A program made the position numbers and the translations under genes. Positions 26,629 through 35,489 of a stretch of DNA of 45,994 nucleotides are shown here, piece by piece (the first letter of the stretch is position 1; the number at the start of each line of letters is the position of its first letter). The notes beneath the pieces were generated by a model, which saw only the letters and a program-made list of their open reading frames with translations, did no database searches and had not been told where the DNA came from. The stretch is from a candidate division KSB3 bacterium (GTDB lineage Bacteria; Moduliflexota; Moduliflexia; Moduliflexales; Moduliflexaceae), in NCBI GenBank assembly GCA_002748425.1, contig PDSJ01000034.1, forward strand, positions 1-45,994, written 5' to 3'.

Positions 26629-29019
26629 ATGATGTACAAAAGAATGATCCTGGGATTGTTTGTCGTCCTTCTTGCCGGGTGTGCTTCGACACAGGTCACC
26701 GAAGTCATGCCGGAAGCCGGATATGTCAATGTGCAGGAAGCGTTACCGAAGCCTCAGATTGAGCAGGAAATTCCGGTAGCACAAGTAGAACTCGCAGAAC
26801 CTGAAGCAGCTGAAATGGCGGTACAGGCCACTGAACCGACCGTCGAGCAAAATTTAGCTGATTTAGTGGATCTTGAAGAGATCGATCAATTGTCTGAATG
26901 GTTGAATGCACAGGTAGAATCGTTCGCGTCAGCAGAAGGGATGCGGGATGAGGTCTTACTGGCGCAACAGGGTGGAACGGTTCAAATGGGTTCTCCCCGC
27001 CTGGAAGAATTGGTCATTGAAGCGGTTCCTGGTGAATGTTACGCCCGCTGCGTGGCTCCGGCGGTCTATGAAGAGCGTACAGAGGAATATCTCAGCCGGG
27101 AAGCAAGTGAAGAGCTTCGACTCGTTCCGGAACAATTGCAGGATGAAGTCCTGGAAGTTCTCGTGGAGGAAGGATCTGAAGCGATTGAAATCGTACCAGG
27201 AGAATATGGAGTTGCCGAAGAAGAATTCCGTCCACGCGACCTGTTGAAACGTTACTCAGTCGTTCCTCCGGAGTATGGTCCTGGGGAATCCATCCAACTG
27301 AAAACTGCAGAAGAATACCAGACATACAACGTAATTCCACCACAATTTCAGTCCGATATTGAGAGGGTTCTGGTTAAAGAGCCCAGTACAAGGCTTGAAG
27401 TTGTGCCTGAAACATTCGAAGACGCCTCGGTTCAGGTTATGACTCGTCCAGAATCAGAGAAATGGGAAGTTATTCCGGCTCGTTTTGAATGGCAAAATGA
27501 AGAGGTTCTGGTTCATGAGGCTTATGAACGTGTGAACGTGGTTTCTCAACCGGTTTATGAGTCAACGACGGTAGACATGGTGGTAAAAGACGGCTACACG
27601 GACTTACGTGTGGTTCCGGCAACCTTCCGTGAAGAAACACGGGAAATCCTCGTGAAGGCCGAAGGCGAAATGCTCGAAATCGTGGAACAACCTCGCTACG
27701 AAACGACAAGTCGGGAGCTTTCAGTTCCTGGAGAGCCGATCGAACGTCTCAAAGTGATACCGGCCGTCTATGACTGGGTTGAAGAGGAAATTATGGTCAG
27801 TCCGTCATATACGACCTATGAGATCATTCCAGCCAGATATGAGACCGTTACGGAACAAGTGCAAGTGGCTCCGCCTCAACTCAAATGGGTACGGTCTAAA
27901 GATTGCGACCCGACAAGCTCATATGATCCGACCTGTGATATTATTTGTCTGGAGGAAGGTGAGGCAAAATATAAACCCATCACCAAAGAGGTTCTGGTTC
28001 AGGCAGCCCAGGCAGTGGCAAAGGAAATTCCAGCGGAATATACCACTATCCGAAAACGGATCATGGTACAGGCTCCGCGTGTTGAAAAAGTCCTTTGTGA
28101 TGAAGTCGCAAGCATGGAAGAATGTCGTGGCCCAGCTCCCGTTGTCACGGAACGGAGTATGGTTGAAGACGTTGTCACGCGAACAGTCAAAATTCCGCCC
28201 GAATATCGGACCATCAGGGTCACAGTCGTAGATCAGCCTGCCAGAGTCGAGCAGACTCCGGTACCGGCGGAATATCAGACGATTGTTGTGGAAAAACTCG
28301 TAAAGGATGCAGTCGTTGAGCGAGAGACAGTGCCGGCGAGATATGAAACTGTTCGCCGCCAGGTCATGGTGACACCTCCACAGATTGAGAAAACGGTGAT
28401 TCCAGCGGAATATAAAACTGTGAGACAACGCCTGCTCGCCAGTCCGGCTTCTGTGCGTGAGATTCCTGTTGAAGCGGTGTATACCGACGTTCCGAAACAA
28501 ATCCTTGTTACAGATGCAACTTTTGACACACAGGTGGTTCCGGAGAAATATGAGTCGTATCCGACCCAGCGTATGATCAAAGGCCCGGAACTCAACGTGG
28601 AAACAACTCCGCAGGCACCGCAATTTGTCCAGAGACGGACATTAATACGGCCTGAGACCTATGAGACGGTCACAATTCCACCGAAATACGATACGGTTCG
28701 TATGGTCAAATTAATTCGTGATGCACAGATCGAGCGGACAGCGGTACCGGAACAGTATGGCTCGTACACCAAGTCAGCAGTCAAGGATAGAGGCGGAAAG
28801 TTGGTCTGGCGCCGAGTGTTATGTGAAGTGAACATGACGCCTAATACGATTCGGATGGTGCAACAGGCATTGCTGGAAGCCGGTTTCAATCCTGGTCCGA
28901 TCGACGGGCAATACGGTTCTCAGACGCAGCGCGCTCTGAAATCCTTCCAGGAATCTGTGGGAATCCCAACCGGACCAATGACGCTTGAGACGCTGGATTT
29001 GCTCGGATTAGACCTCTAA
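26629..29019 (+). CDS. Repeat-rich lipoprotein with C-terminal peptidoglycan-binding domain
   Basis: 796 residues, preceded by a strong AAAGGAGG site. Residues 1-18 are a lipoprotein signal ending in the lipobox LLAGC (Cys18). From about 130 to 735 the protein is built of some twenty units of about 23 residues with pattern (V/I)P-x-x-Y-x-(T/S)-(V/I)-x3-(V/I)-(L/M)-V, for example VPARYETVRRQVMVTPPQIE and IPAEYKTVRQRLLASPASVR. Two units carry Cys-containing insertions (SKDCDPTSSYDPTCDIIC and LCDEVASMEEC). Residues about 738-793 are a PG_binding_1 domain (GPIDGQYGSQTQRALKSFQE). A fibrous or arch-like array would link the lipid anchor to the wall; similar repeats occur in uncharacterised OmpA-like proteins. 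Role probably structural. Confidence 0.85.
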   Translation: MMYKRMILGLFVVLLAGCASTQVTEVMPEAGYVNVQEALPKPQIEQEIPVAQVELAEPEAAEMAVQATEPTVEQNLADLVDLEEIDQLSEWLNAQVESFASAEGMRDEVLLAQQGGTVQMGSPRLEELVIEAVPGECYARCVAPAVYEERTEEYLSREASEELRLVPEQLQDEVLEVLVEEGSEAIEIVPGEYGVAEEEFRPRDLLKRYSVVPPEYGPGESIQLKTAEEYQTYNVIPPQFQSDIERVLVKEPSTRLEVVPETFEDASVQVMTRPESEKWEVIPARFEWQNEEVLVHEAYERVNVVSQPVYESTTVDMVVKDGYTDLRVVPATFREETREILVKAEGEMLEIVEQPRYETTSRELSVPGEPIERLKVIPAVYDWVEEEIMVSPSYTTYEIIPARYETVTEQVQVAPPQLKWVRSKDCDPTSSYDPTCDIICLEEGEAKYKPITKEVLVQAAQAVAKEIPAEYTTIRKRIMVQAPRVEKVLCDEVASMEECRGPAPVVTERSMVEDVVTRTVKIPPEYRTIRVTVVDQPARVEQTPVPAEYQTIVVEKLVKDAVVERETVPARYETVRRQVMVTPPQIEKTVIPAEYKTVRQRLLASPASVREIPVEAVYTDVPKQILVTDATFDTQVVPEKYESYPTQRMIKGPELNVETTPQAPQFVQRRTLIRPETYETVTIPPKYDTVRMVKLIRDAQIERTAVPEQYGSYTKSAVKDRGGKLVWRRVLCEVNMTPNTIRMVQQALLEAGFNPGPIDGQYGSQTQRALKSFQESVGIPTGPMTLETLDLLGLDL

Positions 29020-29050
29020 ATCAGCAAATCACATCATTATAAGACCATAG

Positions 29051-29083
29051 CGCCTCGCTCTTCAAACAAGGGCGGGGCGTTTT
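29051..29083 (+). terminator. Intrinsic terminator after the repeat lipoprotein
   Basis: CGCCTCGCTCTT (29051-29062) pairs along all 12 positions, counting G-U, with AAGGGCGGGGCG (29068-29079); loop CAAAC, then TTTT. It ends only 17 bases before the next ATG (29101), so it may attenuate rather than abolish transcription of the next gene. Confidence 0.75.
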
Positions 29084-29100
29084 CAGACAGGGACGTTGCC

Positions 29101-29745
29101 ATGAAAGGATTTGTAAAAATTGTCGTCGTATCCCTAACATGCAGCATGATAACGGCATTAACGGCAGAGGCTGTTTCCTTAGTTGGAACGAGAAAGGAAG
29201 CCGGAGGGGTTAGATTCACGCGGCAGGTAAAAGGCGTTCGCGGAGGACAGCCCTATGAAAGTATTCCAGGTGGTTACCCAACCCAACTGCGAGGTGACGA
29301 CGGGAAATTACTCAACGGCGGGAAATGGGTCATGGCATTCTGTGTCGAACCTGGAAGGGCCGCCCATAGCGGGAAAGACGGCGAGCTTCGGATCAACACG
29401 ATCCCCCTTGAAAAAAAGCCAGGAGGCTTGCAAGCCGCATGGTTAATGGATAACTTCTACCATAGCACGATGAGCAAAGCGCAATTTGCTGCATTACAAA
29501 TAGCGATTTGGGAAGTTATCACAGATAGCAGTGGCGATTACGATCTCTCGAGTGGAGATTTCAAAATATGGGGCGGAGAACAAAAAATACTTGATATCGC
29601 CTACAGTTATCTGCTCAGTGTGCCGAAACGTTTTGATACTGAGTACTTAAATCACTATTATTGGATGATGGACCACCCAAGCAAGCAGGATTTTCTTATT
29701 CAGCGCTGCGGCGGATGCTGTAAATCACCAGGATACGCCGAATAG
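29101..29745 (+). CDS. Secreted protein with possible thioester (TQXA/TED-like) domain
   Basis: 214 residues with a signal peptide (about 1-24). The body shows WVMAFCVEPGRAAHS (Cys81), LQAAWLMDNFYHSTMSKAQF and AALQIAIWEVITDSSG (Gln133). In thioester domains of Gram-positive adhesins a Cys in a (Y/F)C motif bonds to the Gln of a TQxAIW motif; here the spacing and the (L)Q-I-A-I-W segment match, with Leu replacing Thr. The same motif pair also occurs in PEP-CTERM-type secreted proteins, but no sorting signal is visible. The C-terminus has CGGCC. If the bond forms, the protein could attach covalently to surface nucleophiles. It follows the repeat lipoprotein and a terminator hairpin. Moderately sure of the similarity, unsure of thioester formation. 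Confidence 0.65.
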   Translation: MKGFVKIVVVSLTCSMITALTAEAVSLVGTRKEAGGVRFTRQVKGVRGGQPYESIPGGYPTQLRGDDGKLLNGGKWVMAFCVEPGRAAHSGKDGELRINTIPLEKKPGGLQAAWLMDNFYHSTMSKAQFAALQIAIWEVITDSSGDYDLSSGDFKIWGGEQKILDIAYSYLLSVPKRFDTEYLNHYYWMMDHPSKQDFLIQRCGGCCKSPGYAE

Positions 29746-29761
29746 CAACAATTCCTCCTGA

Positions 29762-29802
29762 AGATTAGTGGGTTCGGTTTTGAACGCGGGATCCACTAAT
29801 CT
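29762..29802. promoter_or_regulatory. Hairpin before the thioredoxin-like gene
   Basis: AGATTAGTGG (29762-29771) and CCACTAATCT (29793-29802) form a perfect 10-bp stem; the loop contains a smaller GTTC/GAAC stem. No U tract follows, so it may be an mRNA processing or regulatory element rather than a terminator. Confidence 0.5.
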
Positions 29803-29832
29803 ATAAGCGGGTGGGTGACTAACTTTCAGAAT

Positions 29833-30810
29833 ATGATCAGAAAAAACACAGGATTTCCGGGCGCTTTGAGAAAATATGCGATCAGGAGCGTCAGCGTTGT
29901 GATAGCAGGAATTCTCTTTGTGCCATACAGTTTTGGAAATGACTTTGCGTCTCGTCTCTGTGACATGCAAAAAGCAATGGGAGTTAACGAGCCATTGATT
30001 TGTAAGATTAAGCTTGGCCCTGATTCCGAAAAAAAACCTCCGTCACTCATTGCACAATTACTTCAAGAGCAGTTCACCGAATCGCAACGTCAAGAGCAGC
30101 AGTTAAGCCAGTCATTTCAATGCCGTCTTGCAACATTTTCAAATCAGGATAATTCCGCTGCTGACGGAGAGCTGAGCCGTTGGGAAGAAGAAGTGGTGAA
30201 TGCTGACGGAGCCGTCGTAGTGCTCTTCAGCCAGGATAACTGCCCTGGATGTAAAGCGATCGCAAATCGTTTATATGATATCTGCCGGGGCGAAAGACGG
30301 AAAACTGTCAATACACTCCTGAGGCTTGTGAATATTATCGGCATTTCTGATGCGGAAACCATCTCGGCGATCAGCGAGACAACATGTCGCACGTTTCCTG
30401 TTCTGTGCGACCTGATCAATGCTTTTTCGCCCAAATTCTCCAACGTCAAATTTGCGATCGTTGAAAATGATTATAAAAAGGATCAAGGGCTGTTCTATGA
30501 CCTTTCAATTCTGTATACTCCTACTCTCATTATGTATTACAAGGGACAAAAAATACTTCGGGTGACCGGTGCAAACGTTGATTGCTTTGAAATGACTGCC
30601 CGTATTGCAGAAGCATGGCATGTTCAGGATAGGGCCTCACATCAGATCACAAGTGCGCTCGGCGGACGTTCTACATGTGCAATTTCTCCAGACACAACAG
30701 GTCGGTGCACCATCGATCGTGAATGTTATCGAAAGTTGAAAAAGCTCTTGCAGCAGTTCACTTCATACGCATCAGCTTCTCCTTCTCTTCCTCTCCTTCA
30801 CTTTCCTTAG
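29833..30810 (+). CDS. Secreted Cys-rich thioredoxin-like protein
   Basis: 325 residues from ATG 29833 (an ATG six codons earlier is possible). N-terminal hydrophobic signal (about 15-33, RSVSVVIAGILFVPYSFG). The centre carries AVVVLFSQDNCPGCKAIANR, a thioredoxin-type CxxC (Cys127, Cys130), followed later by YDLSILYTPTLIMYYKGQKI, where the Thr-Pro matches the cis-Pro loop. About a dozen other cysteines, unusual for a thioredoxin, suggest structural disulfides. It likely exchanges or forms disulfides outside the cytoplasm. It follows the thioester-like protein and repeat lipoprotein on the same strand, both of which contain extra cysteines and might be substrates. Confidence 0.75.
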   Translation: MIRKNTGFPGALRKYAIRSVSVVIAGILFVPYSFGNDFASRLCDMQKAMGVNEPLICKIKLGPDSEKKPPSLIAQLLQEQFTESQRQEQQLSQSFQCRLATFSNQDNSAADGELSRWEEEVVNADGAVVVLFSQDNCPGCKAIANRLYDICRGERRKTVNTLLRLVNIIGISDAETISAISETTCRTFPVLCDLINAFSPKFSNVKFAIVENDYKKDQGLFYDLSILYTPTLIMYYKGQKILRVTGANVDCFEMTARIAEAWHVQDRASHQITSALGGRSTCAISPDTTGRCTIDRECYRKLKKLLQQFTSYASASPSLPLLHFP

Positions 30811-30852
30811 ACAGTGGAAGAGTATGAGATCATCTGCACTCTGCTACTCTCC

Positions 30853-31497
30853 TTAAAAATACTGAGCACTGACAAGTTGCTTTGCAACAGCCCAGGCATT
30901 CGTGTATGCGATCGTGTCGGCATCTTTTGCTGAGGTCTTAGGAATTCTCAGGCCCAGATAGCAGCCTTCGGCTTCCAGCCCCAGGTTTTTGAAAAAACGA
31001 TTCTTCTTCAGAGGCACACCGTAAATATGAGCTTCATCCTCTCCGTCGGCAATCAGTCGTACTTCAGAAAACAGGCTGATATCCTGGCCGACCAGCAGCT
31101 CATCAAGTGCTGAAAACGCCCCGTTCCTGGCAAAATTACTGAAGTTTTCCCGACTAAGGCTGAAGATCTGCGTCTCCCCGGAGGCCATCATCACCACCAT
31201 CTGTCGCGGATCATTCACGGGATAGAGATGAATCAGCGTTTTCCCGTCGCCATTCGCATCTTCAATCAGCGGGAGCAAGGCTTGAATCAATGCCTCCTGC
31301 TGTTCCTCGGTCAGCGTCATTCCCTGGTACCCCCATGAAAGATCCGGAACCTCTCTCTGGAAAAAGTCTTTCACCATCATGAGGATCAAGATTACCCCAA
31401 ACAGCCCGATAAAAGTCTGCACTTTGTAGTAGTACCAATAATGATCCCATTTTTCCCGCCTGGTGGTCAAGGGTCTGGGCTTGTCCCGCTCTCTCAT
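30853..31497 (-). CDS. Membrane-anchored protein with solute-binding-like domain
   Basis: 214 residues from the ATG at 31497 (GGGAG 9 bases upstream); an upstream start is less likely because the promoter places few bases there. A basic N-terminus, one membrane segment (about 27-42, FIGLFGVILILMMV) and an outer domain with DANGDGKTLIHLYPV, an EF-hand-like DxNxDG loop, and MMASGETQIFSLSRENFSNF, ALDELLVGQ, recalling anchored extracellular solute-binding-like proteins seen in Firmicutes. Function unknown. Confidence 0.7.
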   Translation of the reverse strand: MRERDKPRPLTTRREKWDHYWYYYKVQTFIGLFGVILILMMVKDFFQREVPDLSWGYQGMTLTEEQQEALIQALLPLIEDANGDGKTLIHLYPVNDPRQMVVMMASGETQIFSLSRENFSNFARNGAFSALDELLVGQDISLFSEVRLIADGEDEAHIYGVPLKKNRFFKNLGLEAEGCYLGLRIPKTSAKDADTIAYTNAWAVAKQLVSAQYF

Positions 31498-31583
31498 AGT
31501 GTGTCTCTCCCAAAGCTCGTAACATATCTCCATCACAGTAAACATCGCTTGCCTCACTGCATGTCAAGGAAGCCTTTCCAGTC

Positions 31584-31613
31584 AATATACTGCGCATCCT
31601 CCCATTTTGTCAA
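31584..31613 (-). promoter_or_regulatory. Sigma70-like promoter for the membrane-anchored protein gene
   Basis: On the minus strand TTGACA (31608-31613), 18-base spacer, TATATT (31584-31589), about 85 bases upstream of the ATG at 31497. Confidence 0.65.
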
Positions 31614-31773
31614 GGTGCTGGAGTATTTTGTTTCCCGGCGACATGTCTGCGTGACAGCCAATGATATCCGCTACAGATACAATCACATTCTGGACGGGAT
31701 GTCTTCTGTTTGCTGCGTGGCATCGGTCTAATAGGTTCCGCTGATCGTCCCCATTCTTCTGATGCAGTTTTTC

Positions 31774-31802
31774 TTGACAATCACACGGCGTTGTTGGATA
31801 TA
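31774..31802 (+). promoter_or_regulatory. Sigma70-like promoter for the PilB-like gene
   Basis: TTGACA (31774-31779), 17-base spacer, GATATA (31797-31802); TATAAG two bases further is an alternative -10. It lies about 65 bases before the ATG at 31866. Confidence 0.55.
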
Positions 31803-31865
31803 AGTTCTTATCGTATGAACATTACAATGACTCTCAGAGCGCTCGGGAACAGATAACAGACGTCA

Positions 31866-34118
31866 ATGCAAAAGAACAAGATTGGAGAAATTTTTGTGAG
31901 GTCCGGCCTGATTTCAGCCGATGCGCTGAAACGCGCCCTTGTGGAGCATCGGAAGAATCCCAATGAAAAACTGAGCCGCACTCTCGTACGCATGAATCTC
32001 ACCAGCTACTCTGAAGTCGCCGAAGTCCTCTCCCGTCAATCAAACATTCCTTTTATCGATCTGAATATGGTCGTCATCGACCCCAGAGCCGTTCAGAAGA
32101 TCCCGGCGGAACTCGCGATGAAACATCATATTCTGCCGATCTATGCAGAGAAAAACAATCTGGTACTGGCCGTAGAAGACCCCTACGATTTTGAGGCCGT
32201 AGAAGCCGCGCGTTTTGCCAGCGGTCTCAATATTCGTCCCCATGTCGCCTCCTATCCTGATATTAGCAATGCAATCCAGCGTTACCACGCTCTTGACGTC
32301 GTCATGAAGGCTCGCGCCGTTCAGAAACCGGATGAAGACATGGATTTTATCCTCAAACACACGCTCGGAAATGACGTGCAGCTGGCACAATTGAAAGAAC
32401 AAAGCAAATCCGCAGTAGTGCAAAATACCCTGAATACAATCATCTTTCAGGCGATCGCCATACGGGCCGACGCGATCGTTTTCGAACCGCTGAAAACCCA
32501 CCTTCAGGTCAGAAACCGAGCCAACGGTGCCTTATCGAACGGCACGAAAATTCCCAAAAAGCTGCAAAAAGCGATGCTGGCGCATATTAAAATCATGGCG
32601 GGCCTGGATTATGCTAAACATATGATTCCCCAAAAAGGACGCACGCAGTATCACATGCAGCAACGAACTCTGGAACTCGAAGTCTCATGTCTGCCAGCGC
32701 AGTACGGCGAATCCGTCATCATACAAATCCTGGATTTCGGTGAGCAGGTGCCGCTCATCAAGGACCTTGGCTTCCAGGCGGAAGATATGATGAAGGCCCT
32801 GAAGCTGCTGTCGCTGCCAAACGGCATGATCTTGGTCTGCGGGCCGCCGGGCAGCGGCCAGACGGCTACTGTGTATGCACTGGCCCACGAAGTGCTGCGG
32901 CATCAGCGCAGGATCGTCACGATCGAAGCTTCGATCGGATACCAGCTCAAAGGCGCACAGCAGGTGCAGATCAACGCAGCCAGCGGTCTGAATTTTTCAA
33001 GAGCGCTGGAATCGGTCTTGCGACAGCACACAGAGGTCATCGTACTGGGTGATATCCGGGATAAAAAAACGGCCGAGACGGCGCTGAGAGCCTCGCTAAA
33101 CGGGCATCTGATATTGGGGGTTGTCCGTTCACGCACTCTCACCGATGCGATTTCCGATCTGATCGCACTTGGAGTATCGCCACAGCTCGTTTCCTCTGCG
33201 TTAAGCGGCATCATCACACAGCGTATGGTGCGTAAGCTTTGTCCCCATTGCCGCGAGCAATATCATCCGCTGCCAAGTTTACTCAAAAAAATCGAAGAAA
33301 CCGTTCATGAAAGACCGAGCGGTGAATTCCTGCGGGGCAAAGGCTGTCAGGCCTGCAATTTCAGTGGATTTCACGAACGTTTCGCTGTGTATTACATCGC
33401 GCTCATGAGCCAGACCATGGCGCGCATCATTCAGCAGGATGTCACAAAATCCGGAATCAGCCGCATCGAAAGCTCGCTGCTCTCCAAAGCCATCCTGGCC
33501 AGGGTCACCGACGGTGAAACATCTCTTGAGGAACTGGAACGGGTGATTTTCCATGACGGCAGACCAAGACGTCTGCTGAACCCAGAAGATGATGAGCAGG
33601 TGGAACAGTTTCAGCAAAGCCCCCAGGCTGAAGCCCCTCAACACTCAGCTCCTGTCAAAGCGTCTGCCCCGCTTCCAGATGAGCCTGTGCTGGCGCAGAC
33701 GCAGGGCAGTCTCCCTGTCATTGTCCGTTACAAGGCCGAAGAGTGCAAGATTCTCATCGTCGAACCGAATCTCAAACTCAAGACGCAGATCAGCAACGCG
33801 CTGATCGCAAGAAGTTTTCAGGTTCTCAGCGCAACGAACGGGGTGGAAGCCCTGGAAACAATCGTCAGGGAACTCCCTGACCTGGTGATCTGCGAAAGTG
33901 TTCTCCCGAAACTGGACGGCCTGAATATGGTTTACCGTCTGCGAAAATCCACAAACACTGGTGGAATCCCGGTCATCATCATATCCTCAAAAGCTGAAAC
34001 TGCCGACCGCATTCGGGGCTTTGCTGCGGGCAGCGACGATTATCTGCCCAAGCCTTTCTCGATGCACGAACTGTTCTTGCGCATCAACGCCATCCTGCGC
34101 CGAACCCGCCGAAGCTAG
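31866..34118 (+). CDS. Degenerate PilB/GspE-like ATPase fused to a receiver-like domain
   Basis: 750 residues. About 1-150 is an MshEN/GspE N-domain (GEIFVRSGLISADALKRAL), 180-560 a type II/IV secretion ATPase core, 625-750 a response-regulator receiver. The ATPase motifs are altered: Walker A is GPPGSGQT with Gln332 instead of Lys; the Asp box is IPQKGR (Lys257 for Asp); Walker B is VLGDIRD (Asp396 for Glu); the second His of the His box is Arg421 (GVVRSR). The zinc tetracysteine is kept (Cys459, Cys462, Cys494, Cys497). In the receiver the phospho-acceptor is Glu677 (LVICESVLPKLDG) and the acidic pair is reduced to Glu633; Ser707 and Lys729 remain. It probably binds pilus/secretion or c-di-GMP-signalling partners without ATP hydrolysis or phosphorylation. 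Confidence 0.85.
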   Translation: MQKNKIGEIFVRSGLISADALKRALVEHRKNPNEKLSRTLVRMNLTSYSEVAEVLSRQSNIPFIDLNMVVIDPRAVQKIPAELAMKHHILPIYAEKNNLVLAVEDPYDFEAVEAARFASGLNIRPHVASYPDISNAIQRYHALDVVMKARAVQKPDEDMDFILKHTLGNDVQLAQLKEQSKSAVVQNTLNTIIFQAIAIRADAIVFEPLKTHLQVRNRANGALSNGTKIPKKLQKAMLAHIKIMAGLDYAKHMIPQKGRTQYHMQQRTLELEVSCLPAQYGESVIIQILDFGEQVPLIKDLGFQAEDMMKALKLLSLPNGMILVCGPPGSGQTATVYALAHEVLRHQRRIVTIEASIGYQLKGAQQVQINAASGLNFSRALESVLRQHTEVIVLGDIRDKKTAETALRASLNGHLILGVVRSRTLTDAISDLIALGVSPQLVSSALSGIITQRMVRKLCPHCREQYHPLPSLLKKIEETVHERPSGEFLRGKGCQACNFSGFHERFAVYYIALMSQTMARIIQQDVTKSGISRIESSLLSKAILARVTDGETSLEELERVIFHDGRPRRLLNPEDDEQVEQFQQSPQAEAPQHSAPVKASAPLPDEPVLAQTQGSLPVIVRYKAEECKILIVEPNLKLKTQISNALIARSFQVLSATNGVEALETIVRELPDLVICESVLPKLDGLNMVYRLRKSTNTGGIPVIIISSKAETADRIRGFAAGSDDYLPKPFSMHELFLRINAILRRTRRS

Positions 34119-34153
34119 CATCCCCAAAGACGGCATCCACACAAGAGTGTCTC

Positions 34154-35314
34154 TCAGGCTTCAATCACGATCAATGGCACGTAGATCTCTTCCTTGCTCA
34201 TCCCGCCGTGCGAGGCTTTCATGACTTGCAGGCGTTTACCAGGCAGACAATCAGATAACGTGTAATTTTCCTTCATCAGCACAACGTAATCGCCAACCCG
34301 ATCGAAAAGTCGTGGGCTCGGCTCGAAGAGTCCGAAACGTCCGTCACGAATATATTCTTCACTGCGGTGGAACTCACAGAACTCGCTGAGGTACTCATCG
34401 AGATACGCTTCAAAGCGTGCAGCTTTCGAGGGACGTACGTAGCAATAGACAGCACGGGATTCACCACTTAAGGGCAGGGTTAATGTGTCTTGGAGGGCGG
34501 GGTGATCTTCGAGCCGAATCCTGACCTCAGGACCAGTATCGATCAGTCCATGATCCGCGGTGATGATGAGCATCGTATCGCTGCCGGCCAGCGTGTCTGC
34601 ACAGTGTTCAATCGCCTCGGCCACGTCACAATAATGACGTCTGACTTCCGGGCTTCCAGTCCCGTACCTATGTGACCGGCTATCGATGCCGTCCCAATAA
34701 GCGTATATATATTTCGGTTCATCCTGCCGGCATAATTGCACGATTTGCTGTAAACAGCCTGGAAAACTGCTGAAGGCAAGGCATTGTGAACCGGCCCCCA
34801 AACTGAGTGTGTACTCCGAAGCGGCGATCTCTTCATGCAGCAAAGAATAGCTTTTCCGATCGAGCTGCTGAAAGACGGTCGGGAAAGCATCAGCAAACAC
34901 GACATCCGGCGTAATACCAGCATTGCTCAGCGAGGCTCCGCCGCAACGCAGCGTAAAGCGTAAGCTGGTGCTCAACACCCCAAACTCCCTGAGATACATG
35001 AACCATCCGGTGACAGCATGCTGCTGGGGCGCAAGCCCAGTGAGAAAGGCCGTAATGCCGGCAGCGGTCGTAGATGGAAACACACTGGTCATCTGCGTTG
35101 TAAGAAATTTGTGAAAAATAGACCCCTTTTCCTGCTTCAACAAAAATTCATAGCCAAAACCGTCGAGCACCAGCAGGATAACATTCTTTTGTCCGCTAAG
35201 CTCTTGAGGAGATAATTCCGGTAGGGGCGCATAGCGTGATTGTCCTCCAAAGGCATGCAAGACCGAACTCATGAGATTCACAATGCTGTTAGCGTCATAA
35301 TTTGGAAAGTACAT
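34154..35314 (-). CDS. Alkaline-phosphatase-superfamily phosphodiesterase-like enzyme
   Basis: 386 residues from ATG 35314 (MYFPNYDANSIVNL); an upstream in-frame extension is Arg/Trp-rich and unlike the family. Typical motifs of type I phosphodiesterase/nucleotide pyrophosphatases: VILLVLDGFGYEFL with the first metal Asp, MTSVFPSTTAAGITAFLTGL with Thr nucleophile candidates, YAYWDGIDSRSHRYG, and MLIITADHGLIDTG; a final His is in KASHGGMS. Likely a cytoplasmic hydrolase of phosphodiesters or phosphate monoesters; substrate unknown. It follows the SDR gene on the same strand with about 175 bases between, which contain a possible remnant frame (KIIAGGNGKLYEFMLEDLG). Confidence 0.85.
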   Translation of the reverse strand: MYFPNYDANSIVNLMSSVLHAFGGQSRYAPLPELSPQELSGQKNVILLVLDGFGYEFLLKQEKGSIFHKFLTTQMTSVFPSTTAAGITAFLTGLAPQQHAVTGWFMYLREFGVLSTSLRFTLRCGGASLSNAGITPDVVFADAFPTVFQQLDRKSYSLLHEEIAASEYTLSLGAGSQCLAFSSFPGCLQQIVQLCRQDEPKYIYAYWDGIDSRSHRYGTGSPEVRRHYCDVAEAIEHCADTLAGSDTMLIITADHGLIDTGPEVRIRLEDHPALQDTLTLPLSGESRAVYCYVRPSKAARFEAYLDEYLSEFCEFHRSEEYIRDGRFGLFEPSPRLFDRVGDYVVLMKENYTLSDCLPGKRLQVMKASHGGMSKEEIYVPLIVIEA

Positions 35315-35489
35315 CTTTCGCCAATTCCTTTTCCTTAATTTCCTGAAACTCCCCGGCCAGAGCCGAGATCTTCCAGCATGAACTCGTACAGCTTGCCATT
35401 GCCGCCCGCAATGATCTTGCAAACACCTCACATGGAGCAGGCAGCTCAACACGCCGCACTTCGAAACGCTCTGATTCCGGCAGACTTGC

